Shown here: one piece after another, positions 21,660 through 32,112 of the stretch | Layout: each line of letters opens with the position of its first letter | Numbering within the stretch: position 1 is the stretch's first letter | Origin: Sympetrum striolatum | Taxonomy: Eukaryota; Arthropoda; Insecta; Odonata; Libellulidae | NCBI GenBank assembly: GCA_947579665.1 | Contig: CANPUZ010000053.1 | Location: 310,001-374,000 of the forward strand | DNA: 64,000 bases | Direction of reading: 5' to 3' | Position numbers and translations under genes: made by a program | Notes under the pieces: generated by a model | The model's database searches: none | Seen by the model: the letters and a program-made list of their open reading frames with translations, nothing else | Told to the model about the DNA's origin: nothing

Positions 21660-22200
21660 CACGTCCGGAGTAACGGTAAGAATTTGAATCTCTTTTCGTT
21701 ATGTTTAACTTTTGAAGTGCAGATATATGTTAAAAGCGTAGTGTATTTGGATGCAATGCACTTAAGCTATCTATTGCTAATCTACCATGACACGGAATAT
21801 TTCTGTCAACGATGTTTTCCGAATGAGCTTGCGGGAGATTGAACATTCGGCAAATTAAATTTGTATCGAATTTTCATCATTCGGAACTTCAAATCATTAG
21901 ATTTGAAGTTCCGTACTGACGCGGAAGAATTGTCTGTTCTAAGGGAATCTCAAATGCCAAGAGATGATACTTCCGATGTTTCGTTAGATATTAATGCGAA
22001 ATATATCACTTCCAAGGGAAGAAATTCCAAGAAAGAAAGTTTGCGCGTAATGAAGATTCTAAGTCTGCGCTTATTTATGTGATTCATCGATATTCTATCG
22101 CGATGAAAATATTTCCGGCGAATAGTTGTCTTGAATGAGCAGGAATTTCAATTTTCGGGAAATTACATTCGGTTTTCTGTTCTTAGGGAATCTCAGATTA
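21660..22200. other. No gene identified
   Basis: Two open stretches (21621-21842 and 21861-22082) lack motifs or splice-site support. The palindrome-like GAACTTCAAATCATTAGATT followed by TGAAGTTC (about 21883-21910) is notable but unassigned. Confidence 0.35.
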
Positions 22201-22207
22201 AATAAGT

Positions 22208-22286
22208 TGCCTGCTGCGGTGACGAAGTGATTAGCGCGCTAGCAACGCCAACGCAAAGGTCTCGGGTTCGAACCCCAGCAAGTCGG
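22208..22286 (+). repeat. tRNA-like Pol III promoter fragment
   Basis: A-box-like GTGATTAGCGCGCTAGC and B box GGGTTCGAACCCC, spaced about 30 bp apart as in a tRNA or tRNA-derived SINE. The flanks do not form an acceptor stem, so a functional tRNA is unlikely. Confidence 0.5.
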
Positions 22287-22375
22287 AATTTCCTGGCTAG
22301 GGAATGGTTTTGTGTCTTCGTAAGTAGCAATAATTTTTTAAATGGATGTAATTGGGGTCTTTTAATTTCCATTAG

Positions 22376-22690
22376 AGAAGTTATTATTATCATTTGCTTT
22401 GCGAAGTTTTCACTTAAAAGCGAAGTTATCTCTTAAGTTGAGAAGTTGTCATCTTGTAAGCGGAATTATCCTTTGCTAAGCAAAGCTTTCACTTAAAAAT
22501 ATAAGTTACAGTTTTTAGAATTATTATTTACTAAGTCTTAAGCTAAGTTATCGCTTGAGAAGCGGAGTTATTATCTCCTAAGCGGAATTATCACTTAGGA
22601 AAAGAAGTTATCACATGCTAAGCTTAGTTATTATGTGCTAAGTTTAGTAATCATTTAATAAGCAAAGTTATCGTTCGTTAAGCTCACTTG
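22376..22690. repeat. 20-bp tandem repeat with GATA-like cores
   Basis: About 15 diverged units of roughly AAGCGAAGTTATCACTTGCT. Between 22560 and 22680 the units start exactly every 20 bp (22560, 22580, 22600, 22620, 22640, 22660, 22680). Many contain TTATC, the complement of GATAA; those with TTATCA or TTATCT fit WGATAA. Twenty base pairs is close to two helical turns, so any bound factors would sit on one face. Regulatory function is inference; it could be a simple minisatellite. Confidence 0.7.
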
Positions 22691-22899
22691 TGATCCAATA
22701 TGCGAATATGCCTTGTGTGATTCTACTTACGTTTCGTTTTATGTCTTTGCGAAATATTCGTTGCTGGAGCCGTGAATAACTTTTCCAATTTTTTTCTCCT
22801 GCACGCCTCAGGTTTATTGGGAGTAAATATTTTTTAATAATTCTGATGTAATGAAACAAAATTTAAAACACGGCTTTTAATGAATTAGAGGTTTAAAAT

Positions 22900-24700
22900 C
22901 ACTTTAAAGACCTTTAAAGTTCAATACGAAATATCACCAACGGTGACGGACATCAAGAGTTCAAATTGCATTACGTCACATAGATTTATCAATACTTCCT
23001 TTAAGTGATTATTCATTATAACGCTTATAAGGTAACTGCTTCATTAATATGTATCTAATTACTGAATTTATTCTTGTCGTAAGCGCCGCGCGATCTTCCT
23101 ATTATGTAATACATGTTACAGCATAATGCAGTGATTTAATAACTGGAATTCAGTGAAAACCAAGGGTCACCGGAAAGCTGTTTCTTTGAGATAACGAGGA
23201 GCTTTCCCATACCTTGACCTTCGTCCACAAAACTACCTCTTTACTCTTGCTTTCAATATCTCTGTTTCGAAATATTCTTTTGCATTTATCGTCGATTAAT
23301 ATTTTAACGTATCAAGTGCCGACTTTTAGAAGAATTTACCCGAGTAATTCGGTCGCTTATCATTTTCGATTTTTGTCTAGGAATCAAGAATTAGTTGCTT
23401 TTTCATCCGTCATTAATGGGTGTTCTGTAACTTTAAATAAATATTAAGGATTGAATTTTCAACTTACGTTTTGAAATGTTTTCCAGTTTCTTGCGAGATT
23501 TCGCCAACGGGAACTCTAACGGAATCCGAGATTTCAAATTCAGTGTCGATTCCAGTGGTGTAAATATTTATTTGCCAAAAAGTGACTATCAAAATATCCA
23601 CTGCTCTTAGGTCTTTTCTGTTTCGTAGCATTTCTTCTTTTTGGTAATACGAATCAATTCTTATGTAAAGAGAGAAAATATGTAACACAGCTGCTAATGA
23701 CTTAGATGATTAATATCTCAGAAAACCGTGGTTGTCGGCGCTCCTCGTTTTTTCCCCGGTAATCGGAGAAAACGAGAAGAAGTGGTTGTTCGTAAATGTC
23801 GATTCTATCATGGAATTATTTTTTTACGGATCAATTGCTGATTTTTAGAAGAAAAAAGAAATTCGGTCGTGTGTCTTTTTGGATACGATGGCAAGGAATT
23901 TTGAATGCGTTATATGTTTTAAATCGATCACTATTTAGTATTCTGAAACTTTCAATAACTACTTAGTAGTTTTGCACGTGCCATTTTAAATACTTTTCTT
24001 ACGTGTCTTCCGATGAGATATCCTGGCTATGGTAACCATACGGGATTTAAAAAAATCAGCAGCGATGCCAGTGGTATAAATAATTATTTAAATGGAATCA
24101 GAATATAGTCACCTAAATAGTATAATTTGTATTGTATTTTAGCAAACCGTATTATGACCATTTGCGATAATATTTAACAATACAAAAGCGCATTGTGCCA
24201 ACTCACAATAACTATTAGCATTATTATTCTGTTTTTTTATGTACTCTACTGTATTCATGCCAAATTTATAGTAAAATTTCATTCTTTTTAGATTTGTCAT
24301 TCTAATTTTGTTGCATCAGTAGATTATATTCTTGTTTGTAACAAAATGAGTCCATCACATTTCAATAAATTTAATTTAATCATGGATATTAATCGCGTAA
24401 GCAGATTTCAGGCACTTTTTACTCATTTAATGATTATAATATTTTATTGTAAATTTAATTAGTCCTTGCTACATTATTATCAATTTATATTAATAATAGT
24501 AATAACTGTGAACTGACAATTCGTAATGCAACTTAATTAAACCAAATATTTATTTACAGGAGACCAGTAACTGGGATGTTTTCTCCTCCTTGGTACTCTG
24601 CTGATTTCCCTCGCCGACGTAGAAAGTGAAACTCAGTCGTAAGAGAAAGTCACGTTCTAGGTAATAAGACAGCTGATTCCTTAAAGTAAGTGCATTTACT
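22900..24700 (-). repeat. R2-related sequence in inverted orientation
   Basis: Pieces match the 8.4-16.6 kb R2 copies in the opposite orientation. 23162-23215 corresponds to the X block (AGCTGTTTC ... ACGAGG ... CTTTCCCAT), 23300-23390 to ACTTTTAGAAGAATTTACC with AATTCGGTCG, 23820-23880 is a further partial copy, and 24560-24690 is the counterpart of the exon at 11068-11193. This inverted copy supports a large, eroded inverted duplication centred near 19.6 kb. Confidence 0.5.
23468..23585 (-). CDS. Candidate internal exon, unidentified; paralogue at ~24.05 kb
   Basis: The minus strand ends in a strong donor (AAAAC|GTAAGTTG) and starts after an acceptor-like TATTTTGATAG, 118 bp. It reads IYTTGIDTEFEISDSVRVP then VGEISQETGKHFKT. 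A related minus-strand segment at about 24003-24085, reading IYTTGIAADFFKSRMVTI with its own GTAAGA donor, and eroded plus-strand relatives at 8485 and 10340 show that this block belongs to the R2 system. The paralogues have substitutions and stops, so most copies are dead. Family unknown. Confidence 0.35.
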
Positions 24701-26210
24701 TAGGTAGTGAGCACAGCATTACAGGCTTCACTATTAAAATACCCAATTCCTTTGATTTTCTTTTGCACATTTCATATATTTTTCATTTTATAATTTCGCG
24801 ACCTTTGTCGCATTCGTTGACTTTAATATTTCCTCTAAAAATTGTTAGTATTTAGAAAAATAATAATAAAAAAATATTTTTTAAGCATAAATTGAATACT
24901 ATTTCAGTATTTCTAAAAATTCATATAAAATTACGGTTCAATAGCTATTCCTTTCAATATTTTTCCATTATGGTTTTAAGGATTGTGAAGTTTTACTAGC
25001 GAACTTAGGTTTTAGGATAATCAAGTCCATTCTTTGTTTCTCTGTTCTGATTTCATGATTCCCTTTATCCGTTTCTCTCAATAATCCTTAGAAAATCACT
25101 ATTTATATATTAAATTTAATTTTTCCTGTGGTTTGTATGCCGATGCATTTTACTATTTTACCTTTGTAACAAGAGTTTATTTGCAATTGACTCAAGTGAT
25201 AAATTTTCATTGTAGTTGATGCTGGTAATCATCTTTCATTTGAGTGTAACTTTGCCATTTTCTTATGTATTCTAGAATCCCCATTCCTGTTTTTGCCCTT
25301 CCTCGCGATCCTTCTATTTTTACTTCAATTATTCTCCTTTGTTCCTGCTATCATACTCTGATGAATGGACTGTTTCTATTTGTCATGTGGTACAGGATAG
25401 AGAAAAATGTATCTCTCATTTTCTTTTGTCCCAGTCTTGACCATGGCTGGGATGAAATGAAAGCTACCGAGGCATGAGTGAACAATTGCACCGATCAAGG
25501 TCTCTCCTTAAAGAATTCAAAGAAAATTGTTAATGTCATTGAAATTGATCTAAAATGTTTTCCTGCTGCATGACACTTAATGCTAAGAAATGATTTCGAG
25601 CTGATGAATGCATTGTTGAACTGTGGGATGTTTTCTAACATTTAATGATGGGAAAGGAGTGGATATCGGTCAATAATAATCTGCAAAGGTAAGACAATTT
25701 CTATATTGTAAATAAACTTGTGATAACTAAACTAAACTAGCTTTATGGTAAAACTTAATACAAAATTTCAAATTATAATACATTTTTGAGTGAGTTTTTG
25801 AGTGCATTTAAAGCTTTATTCGCAGCAGAGATACAATAACCATAGACGGCATTAGAAAGAGATGGTAAACAAAAGCAAAAAAATCCTATGAAAACGCAGA
25901 TGAAGATCGTAAGTTTGCATTAGTTGAAGTCAACATAATGTGGGACTAAGCAATGCCGTACCTATGTTCATTAAACCCAAGCAGCTGGGGACGGAGAAAT
26001 TAGAAATCTTTGGATGTTGTTGGTTAGGCACAGGGAAAACTGACTACTACTACAATAAAATAACAGGACTTTCACGGTAATGAATCAACATAGGGTTACA
26101 ACTTTTAGAGTAAATAGCTTTAAGCCTAAAATACTTTGAAAATATCTAAATAAAATTGGACCAATTTATTCAATTATTTTAAGGCCATAATTAACAACTA
26201 TTGTTTTATA
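24701..26210. other. No feature recognised
   Basis: AT-rich DNA with no supported frame, tRNA-like box or tandem repeat. The short frame at 25265-25477 has no motif. Confidence 0.4.
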
Positions 26211-26242
26211 GGTACCCATATGGAGAGGTCTTCTGCTCTTCT

Positions 26243-26660
26243 GGTAACTTCAAAAGAGAGCTACCCTAGCAGAATAAAATTCTCACTATGGAGTGGTGTG
26301 ATGCCTCCTCCAGGTCGAGAGATTCTGCCCATCGAGTGGGTCTGGGTACCACGGGGTAGCTCTTAAATGAAAGGTACCATTTTCAGAATACAGTTCTCTT
26401 CAGGGGAGGTGTAACGCCTCTCCTGTTTGAGAGGTTCTGCCCATGGAAAGAGGGTCTGCGTACCTCATGGTATCACTCAAAAGAAAGCTACCTTTGGCAA
26501 AATAATATTCTCATCGACGATCAGGATTCCGATTGAGATGTTTTGCCCTTCAAGACTTTCTGGTAGCTATCAAAAGAGAGATACCATTTGCAGATACAAT
26601 TCTCGTCACCGAAAGGCATTTTGCCTCTCTTGATTGAGAAGTTCTGCCCATTATGGGACT
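26243..26660. repeat. Tandem array of four ~93-114-bp units with internal hairpins
   Basis: Units begin at GGTAACT (26243), GGTAGCT (26355), GGTATCA (26469) and GGTAGCT (26562). Each contains an imperfect inverted repeat of the type GGTAGCT ... AAAAGA ... AGCTACC, then a CAGAATA-AATTCTC phrase, then CCTCTCC-TTGAGAG-TTCTGCCC. Shorter GAGAGGT/ACCTCTC pairs recur. No coding potential. It could be an RNA-structured or simple satellite block. Confidence 0.65.
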
Positions 26661-26729
26661 AAAACTTGAAGATTTCATGTAGAGGGTCTGATCTGACCTC
26701 TCATGTTTAGTGAGACGTTTTAATAATCG

Positions 26730-26815
26730 ATGCGCTTTGAAGAAGGCATCTTATTTGAGATTATCGTTGGATGCAGTTATTCCAATGCCTATCCAATTGG
26801 TGATGACAAAATAAG
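26730..26815 (+). CDS. Candidate first exon of a THAP-like protein (N-terminal half)
   Basis: ATG at 26730 opens 28 codons plus two bases to a donor (ATAAG|GTATG). The peptide has EIIVGCSYSNAYPIGDDKIR. Joining to an acceptor at 26978 (ATTGATATAG) keeps the frame and gives F-T-G-V-P followed by W 11 residues after P (26979-27080, ending at donor TTTTG|GTAAG). The order GC-S, F-x3-P, then W matches the first half of THAP zinc fingers. The first zinc-ligand cysteine expected four residues before GC's Cys is not there, so the domain may be degenerate. THAP domains occur in host DNA-binding proteins and P-element-type transposases. Confidence 0.35.
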
Positions 26816-26978
26816 GTATGTTTTTCTTAAGATTTTAGAATGTATATATTTAAGTCTCGGTATCTGATTATCATTAGAAAATAATGCTTTTTATGATTTA
26901 AATTTTGTAATTGAATACTCATGTTCTCTTTTCTAACCTTTCAGGAATGGGGAGCTAATAAATACATTATTGATATAG

Positions 26979-27080
26979 GTTTACTGGTGTTCCTACCTTT
27001 AAATCTCCTCCAAAAACCATCCTGTGGAAGAGAAAAATTGTAAAATGCATAGGAATATCAGCACATTCTTATTTGTTTTG
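26979..27080 (+). CDS. Candidate second exon of the THAP-like protein
   Basis: Between acceptor-like TTATTGATATAG and donor TTTTG|GTAAGATAAG. It enters with one base completing the split codon from 26815, then 33 codons and two bases. It reads FTGVPTFKSPPKTILWKRK then IVKCIGISAHSY. F, P and W are at THAP-like spacing. An alternative acceptor at 26945 (CTAACCTTTCAG) has a better polypyrimidine tract but gives a stop after ten codons. Phase into 27142 does not match, so an exon may be missing or the gene may be dead. Confidence 0.3.
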
Positions 27081-27141
27081 GTAAGATAAGTCATTCTGTA
27101 CCTAATGATCTTGACTTAATAACCATCACTACAAAGCTGAG

Positions 27142-27221
27142 ATGTGGTAGATATCGATGAACCAGATACTACAGGTTACTTTGGGAAGGTTGGTGCAGGC
27201 TCTCCTTTTGAAAAATCTAAG
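27142..27221 (+). CDS. Candidate exon in phase with 27408-27647
   Basis: After a weak acceptor (AAAGCTGAG), two bases and 26 codons read VVDIDEPDTTGYFGKVGAG then SPFEKSK, ending exactly at donor AAG|GTAACT. It leaves in phase 0, as required by the next exon. A shorter echo, TVDLDGMLGKI, follows at about 27822 and again at 30715 (TVDLDGMMGKT), which suggests repeated exons. Function unknown. Confidence 0.3.
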
Positions 27222-27289
27222 GTAACTCTTTTATCATTTAATAGATCCTCATTTCAATATAGGTTTAGCACTATGCATCACAAATTGTA

Positions 27290-28090
27290 ATTTCCTTGTT
27301 TATTTGCTTTGTAATCATCTAATATGATCTGCTGCTATTACTGGAATTTCAATCGGCGTTTATAATTATAATAAATATATTATGTGTTTGTCCTATTATT
27401 CATATAGAGAATATGCTCAGAATGTTCCTCAAATACTACCAGAAGCTCCAGAGTGCTGCAACTTGGAAGTAAAGTGGAGAATGGTAGAAATGGACCACTG
27501 CAGTCTACAGTATGGGACAGTTGCTTAAGAGAGACACCAAGTTGCGGAGACATTCATTGGAAGAATGTACGAGGCCTCTTGATGGCTCCTGTTTAGGGCG
27601 AGGGAAGTATAACGACAGCCACTGAGTGCTTTAAGGGTGGCTGCAGAGTAAGATATTATTACGTATATTGCTTTCAATTCATTGCTTTAAATGAGTCTCT
27701 AAGTTTTCCAATACAATGCATGACCTAATTATTTCTTTGATCAAGTTTCAATGGTGTTATATCATGTCAATTTATGTTTTTATTCGATAGTGATAAGTTA
27801 ATTGGGTTTCAAGTATGATACAGTAGATTTAGATGGTATGCTGGGGAAAATCAGGAATTTTTTCATATGCTTTTCTCCAGTTTGCCTTTGTTGATTTGTT
27901 GTGGTTTTCCGTTCGTTCTGTTGAAGTACTGTTAAATCCTCTCCTTTCAAAATATCTTTGCTCCGGCTTTTCCTTTCACATTGCTCTATGCTCGATTTGG
28001 GGGTACATGATCATAATATTCTGGGGAGTTCCTAATTTTTTTTATATATTTCATGCCTTATTTGAGTTATTATATATATTAAGATATAAT
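27290..28090 (+). repeat. Duplicated segment, upstream copy
   Basis: Matches 30175-30990 over about 800 bp at an offset near 2,880 bp, including the exon-like block, ATGATACAGT-GATTTAGATGG and TAATATTCTGGGGAGTTC. Both copies lose similarity around TATAATATTGCAAT. A hydrophobic open frame of 169 codons from 27833 is not conserved in the other copy, where the matching reading stops after IALC, so it is not called as a gene. Confidence 0.75.
27408..27647 (+). pseudogene. 240-bp exon-like block d with in-frame TAG
   Basis: Flanked by acceptor-like TATTCATATAG and donor GCAGA|GTAAGA. Phase 0 in and out, 80 codons, open except one TAG after LLMAPV. It starts RICSECSSNTTRSSRV, which at the THAP position would correspond to the I-C-S-E-H-F segment with the zinc-ligand His replaced by Cys. 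A paralogue of identical length lies at 30297-30536. Differences are mostly amino-acid changing, so purifying selection is not apparent. Confidence 0.4.
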
Positions 28091-28496
28091 ATTGCAATTA
28101 CTGTCAATATGTTCTGTTATACTGGTTGCAATACAATTTCGTCAATTTGCTTGAGTCAGCCAATGTCTGCCATCTTAACTAGCAGATTTAATTATAGTTA
28201 TAGGAATATTTCCAATTGGAGATCAAGGACGAAGTTTGTGGGATGTATTTCTGGAAATCTGATTTATTTCAATGATCATCCTTGTGGTTACTTTACATTT
28301 AGGCTGTCTTTTGGTTTCCTTTGTTGGATTTCTTTTTCTTAAATTTAATGAAATAATGGGAGTGTATAATGGCAATGGGTGGTCTTAACCGAAATTGTTT
28401 AGACTCATTGAATAGTGGTAGAAGATTTTACACTTTTGTTATTGCAAACATACAATATACACTGTATTTTAGGGTCAATTCCTTCATACTAATAGG

Positions 28497-29185
28497 ATTT
28501 TTACTTTCTCCATATTCATAGTATATAGAAAGTATTATTTTTCTGAAAAAATTTGACTTCGAGATTTCAACCAAAATACATGTTTTGGGATCCCTAGAAT
28601 ATGTTTTGACCATTTTTGGAACGATGTCTGCATCTGTGTGTGTGTGTGCTTGTGGGCGCTCTAACGTGAAAACTATTAGCCCTATCAGTACCAAACTTCA
28701 CATATATACTGTGGTGTGCTGATAGACTTGATAATTTTTTGGAGCAAATGGTTTAACCGGAAGTTGAGTTTTTTTTATTCTTGGAAGCAAATTTCCTTTT
28801 TTGTGAAATATCTCAAAAAAATGATATTTAGGTTTAGACGATTGTTTATAAAAGTTTTAGAAAATGTAATTTTCTATAAATGCTTTAGTGATCATATTTT
28901 TAATCCCTGATTGCTAAATAGTTATTAATGAAATACTGATAAACCGGAAGTAGCTGATTATGTACTTTGTGGGCGCTCTCGGGAAAAGGCAATTTTAATC
29001 GTTTTTCATCGAACATGTCCCAAAAATATTACTTATAATGTTTGTGACGTAAAAGATATTATGATATAAATTAATCACTTATCTTCCGAGTTTAGTTTGA
29101 ATATAGAATTCGAAAATACTGTCGTAGAAATATATTGACATCTTATACATGAAGAAAGTCATGAGCTTGCCACATCAGATTTTTT
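28497..29185 (+). repeat. R3 element, copy 1
   Basis: Begins TTTTTACTTTCTCC and ends GAAGAAAGTCATGAGC-GCCACATCAGATTTTT. Shared internal phrases with the copies at 33220 and 35499 are ATGTTTTGGG, a CTGT/TGTG-rich stretch, GTGGGCGCTCTA and AACCGGAAGTTG. ACTTTCTCC and GGAGAAAGT are inverted at the ends, suggesting a DNA-transposon-like or foldback non-autonomous element. No protein is encoded. Confidence 0.55.
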
Positions 29186-29199
29186 TGTGATGCATTGGT

Positions 29200-30170
29200 G
29201 CTACTTCTTAGGTATCCCAGAACAGCTTTTTGTGTATATGTAGGTGTTTTCCTTGCTCTCGTTTTGATTGTTAATAGCGGTGTTTTTGATAGGGGCAGAA
29301 TTTCATCGCATTTGAACAATGGTTTCCTTGTCATGGCTAGGATTTACCCACGTATTGGTCTGGATATTTTAATTGTCCAATTTAGAGTTTTGAAATTATA
29401 AAATATATAAAGAATATATGCAATATGAAATATAAATAAATTCTTTATGATATCAATTTCAGAATATGTTTGTTAATAGGTTACCATAAAATATTTGTAT
29501 ATTGTTACACAGAACTATTATTATTTACAATATTAATTATGTATTTTTACTGAAAATGGGTTGATACATAGGATGTATTGTGTTCTATTTTTCTGACAAA
29601 CCCTTACTGAAGGAAAATTATGAGACCTAATTTTAAAAATTAACTTTAGTAATTGATTAATATTATTCTCTTTCAGTTGAGTAATTGCTATTCTTTATTG
29701 GCAATATATCCATTTCCAATAGAACTTCCTATGGGAATATAATAAGTTCATAGAAATTCATTGAAATATATTCTTTGTGTATCCAGTCCTTCGGAGCATA
29801 GAGTATGCCGAGTTACTTTGGTTTGAGTACATTAAATTTTTAACACAAGCTCCGCACTGCTTTGGGCACACGGCTATGGGTCGAAGATTTAGTAGTAGTT
29901 TTTCCCCAGGCCATTTTGGGAACTTTGTGTGCAAGGGCAAGTGTGGTCTCGTCCGACTGTGCATCATCGTCCACTGCCATGGCCTCATTGAGGCACTGGT
30001 AGCACAAAGTGGTGTATTAAAAATTACTTTATGATGATTACATATTAAAGTTATATCTGTTAATCCATCTCCTATCTATTACATATAGATGTTTCTCCAA
30101 TTATACCTAATTATACATTCACTGACTCATTCATTCATAGTTCATTAATATTGTAACCATATTTCATTAA
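29200..30170. other. No gene identified; one GC-richer open patch at 29800-30030
   Basis: Mostly AT-rich. Between 29800 and 30030 both strands are open for 70-85 codons with unusually high GC. The minus strand has a frame with CYQCLNEAMAVDDDAQSDE and the plus strand one with RLCIIVHCHGLIEAL. No motif or splice evidence decides between them. Confidence 0.25.
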
Positions 30171-30174
30171 TATT

Positions 30175-30990
30175 AGTAATTGCCTTGTTTAGTTGCCTTG
30201 TAAATATTTAACAGGATCTGCTGTTATTACTGGAGTATCAATGGGTATTTATAATAATATTTAATATATTATATGTTTGTCTAAATATTCATACAGAGAA
30301 TGTGCACTGAATGTTCTTCAAATAATATGAGAAGCCTCAGAGTGCTGCTGCTTGGGAGTAAAGTGGAGAATGGTGGAAATGGACCACTATTGTCTTCAAT
30401 ATGGGACAGTTGCTTAAGAGAGACACCAAGTTGCGGAGGCATTCATTGGAAGAATGTACGAGGCCTCTTGACAGCTCCTGTGGAGGGCGAGGGAAGTATA
30501 ACGGCAGCCACTGAGTGCCTTAAGGGTGGCTGCAGAGTAAGATATTATTACATATATTGTTTTCAATTCATTGTTTTTAAATGCGTCTCTAAGTTTTCCA
30601 CTGTAATGTAAGTCCTACTTATTTCTTTGATTAAGTTTCAATGGTGTTAAATCATGTCATTTTATGTTTTTAATCGGTAATGATAAGTTAATTGGGATTC
30701 AAGTATGATACAGTGGATTTAGATGGTATGATGGGGAAAACCAGGCATTTTTTCCATATGCTCTTGCTCCAGTTTGCCTCTGTTGAATTGTTGTGGTTTT
30801 CCGTTAGTTCTGTTGAAGTACTGTTAAATCCTCTCCTTTCAAAATCTCTTTGCTCAGGCTTTTTCTTTCACATTGCTCTATGCTAGATTTGGGGATAAAT
30901 AATCATAATATTCTGGGGAGTTCTTAATTTTTTATATATATTTCATGCCTTATTTGAGTTATAATATATATTTAGGTATAATATTGCAAT
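30175..30990 (+). repeat. Duplicated segment, downstream copy
   Basis: Copy of 27290-28090. It carries the intact version of the exon-like block and the same downstream sequence. The edges are approximate because the flanks are AT-rich. Confidence 0.75.
30297..30536 (+). CDS. 240-bp exon-like block d', open throughout
   Basis: Acceptor-like TAAATATTCATACAG and donor GCAGA|GTAAGA bound 80 open codons, phase 0 in and out. It reads RMCTECSSNNMRSLRV, later SCLRETPSCGGIHWKN and GSITAATECLKGGCR. Unlike block d it has GAG where d has TAG. It has seven cysteines. It could be a THAP-associated exon or another Cys-rich module. No complete gene model was assembled. Confidence 0.4.
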
Positions 30991-32110
30991 ATAATTTTTT
31001 TAAAGTGCTTCCATTCCTTCCAGGTCATTCTATTTATCAAAACCTCAAAATTTTTTTGCATTTGACACTAGGCTTCTCTACTTTTTTAAAAGTATGTATA
31101 TTGAGATTTTCCAATTTTTTATGATTGATTGAAGGTTGAAATTTTACCATCCATATGTACTGAAGTAATGGATCTTTCATGAACGCAGCTAATCATTTTC
31201 CTTATGATCATTGGTTCGATGCACGGTTTGGAATCCATCATTCAATTAAACGCAAATGTAGAGTTCTGTTTTAAGTCTTTCGTGATAATTGTATTAGGAT
31301 TTTAGAAATGGTGAGATTATCCCAAAGCAAATATTTCCATGTCATTTTGTCATAATTAAAGTCCTTGGTTCGACACCAGGTATACTGAATACAGAATCGA
31401 ATTTTATATGGAATAATTTAGGTGCCTATGCCTTGTGGTGGTGGGTGAAAATTTCTCCCAAATAAGAAGAATTGCTGCAATTTTTAATAATATTTTCAAT
31501 CTCTTTTCCGATTACATGCAAATGTAGAATACCGCATGTAAATAGAGATCACTAATACATTTCATGTAAAAATTTAACGTTTTCTCTCATGATGCGTGCT
31601 TCGAAGACAGAGCGCCTTTCTCTATGCTTTGAAAATGCGAATAAAGGATTCTTGGTTTAGGATAACCCAGTATGATATCCTCTTAAGCCCTTGTATTAAA
31701 TTAGTTTTATTCCTACATGGTAGTTCTATGTTTTTACATTATTGGAAAAGTCCTGGGTTCAAGACCAGGTAGCTCTACCATTTGAAATGCTTTGCGGGAA
31801 TTTCAATTTTTTATATTCGTTAACCATAGTTGAAAATTCTCTAGCCTGGCATGTGAAGAGATTTAATAAATATTTCTTAAAGATAGATTGTCTATCACCT
31901 TATGAAAATTGTGTTCTATAGCTTGGGCACCATTTGTATTCCACCATATATTTGTAAGAGGGAATACAAAATTAGGTTTGAGGGACTACTTGATTTGATA
32001 CCGTCTTTTCATTTGCCTTATCAATATGCTTTTATATAACTTTTGCTCGTATATACAATGAGTATGTTGTTAATAGATTATTAATTATTATTAGTTATTA
32101 TTATTCTAGA
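30991..32110. other. AT-rich DNA with weak B-box relics
   Basis: GGTTCGACACCAGG (31370) and GGGTTCAAGACCAGGTAG (31750) resemble B boxes. The second sits next to ATGGTAG/CTACCAT inverted repeats. No A box at the right distance is convincing. No gene seen. Confidence 0.35.
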
Positions 32111-32112
32111 AT

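Noticed and set aside
22193..22436. Open frames on both strands around 22.3 kb
   Set aside because: They are readings through a tRNA-like fragment and the start of the 20-bp repeat.
27833..28342. 169-codon hydrophobic open frame as a membrane protein gene
   Set aside because: The duplicated copy at ~30.7 kb does not keep this frame (it stops after IALC), composition is AT/T-driven Phe/Leu/Ile, and no motif is present.
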